Positions 35,457 to 35,626 of a stretch of 35,626 nucleotides of DNA are shown in pieces; position 1 is the stretch's first letter; each line of letters starts with the position of its first letter. The stretch is from Fidelibacterota bacterium (GTDB lineage Bacteria > Fidelibacterota > UBA2242 > JAOZSR01). Below the pieces are notes generated by a model. That model was not told the DNA's origin. It searched no databases and saw only the letters and a list, made by a program, of their open reading frames with translations. The position numbers were made by a program, and so were the translations under genes. Location: assembly GCA_029939575.1 (NCBI GenBank), contig JAOZSR010000030.1, positions 1 through 35,626 on the forward strand, read 5' to 3'.

Positions 35457-35475
35457 TCTAGTGGCAGTTCAAATC
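35444..35475. repeat. near-perfect 15-base direct duplication at the element's right end
   Basis: GTGGCAATTCAAATC (35444-35458) is repeated as GTGGCAGTTCAAATC (35461-35475), with one change and a 17-base period. It looks like a duplicated terminus of the palindromic element. The remaining bases to 35626 are AT-rich and show no gene or structure I can support. Confidence 0.6.
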
Positions 35476-35626
35476 ATTGATTAATCTAAAAAGATATAAA
35501 AGATCTTAAAAAATCATTTACTCAAATTCCACTAACCATTAAGAATCATAGAGAGCCTTTAAAATTGACATAAAAAAATCATTTTCTATAAAAAATATCA
35601 ATTTTCATTACCCATTGTAATTCATA

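Overview
The window is about 33% GC. It carries tRNA genes, housekeeping genes, an oxygen-sensitive glycyl-radical enzyme, many Gram-negative envelope proteins (RND pump, lipoproteins, beta-barrels, SppA) and a giant surface protein with a 'QNYPNPFNP' linker and a type IX-style C-terminal sorting tail. This combination suggests an anaerobic member of the Fibrobacteres-Chlorobi-Bacteroidetes superphylum, for example Cloacimonadota or Marinimicrobia-like. That placement is inference, since no rRNA or other phylogenetic marker is present.

Layout. 1-240: two tRNA genes (Arg-TCT, Pro-TGG) on the minus strand. 520-1227: a small exported protein. 1257-11435 (all minus): a YchF GTPase/TtcA-like thiolase pair, a non-coding dispersed repeat, a FAH-family hydrolase behind an unusual SppA protease and a CPBP membrane protease, then YjbQ behind a SWIM/SNF2 helicase. 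11570-16291 (plus): an activase/glycyl-radical-enzyme pair whose active-site residues match trans-4-hydroxy-L-proline dehydratase (HypE/HypD), followed by a proline-peptide aminopeptidase. Together these read as a module for using collagen-like or hydroxyproline-containing peptides. 16288-17490 (minus): a secreted PLD3/PLD4-like phosphodiesterase that converges on the aminopeptidase gene, with overlapping stop codons. 17651-18289: a small methyltransferase.

18366-34900 is a 16.5 kb run of eight same-strand (minus) envelope genes. In transcription order they are a beta-helix/FN3 surface protein, a short Ig/FN3 surface protein, a 1725-residue beta-helix plus cadherin-like surface protein, a TPR lipoprotein, a MotB/OmpA-like protein without a MotA partner, an RND adaptor and pump, and a DUF5916 outer-membrane protein. 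The first three are built from the same modules in different combinations. Two of them lack an ATG or GTG start and may start at AUA and AUU. The right end (34934-35626) has no gene but holds a 200-bp palindromic element with matching inverted ends.

Most interesting points: the HypD assignment with its peptidase neighbour, the SppA fused to a barrel-like N-terminus, the bacterial PLD3/4-like enzyme with a terminator hairpin inside its coding sequence, the module-shuffled surface trio, and the two repeat elements. I found no CRISPR array, transposase, integrase or recognisable defence system.
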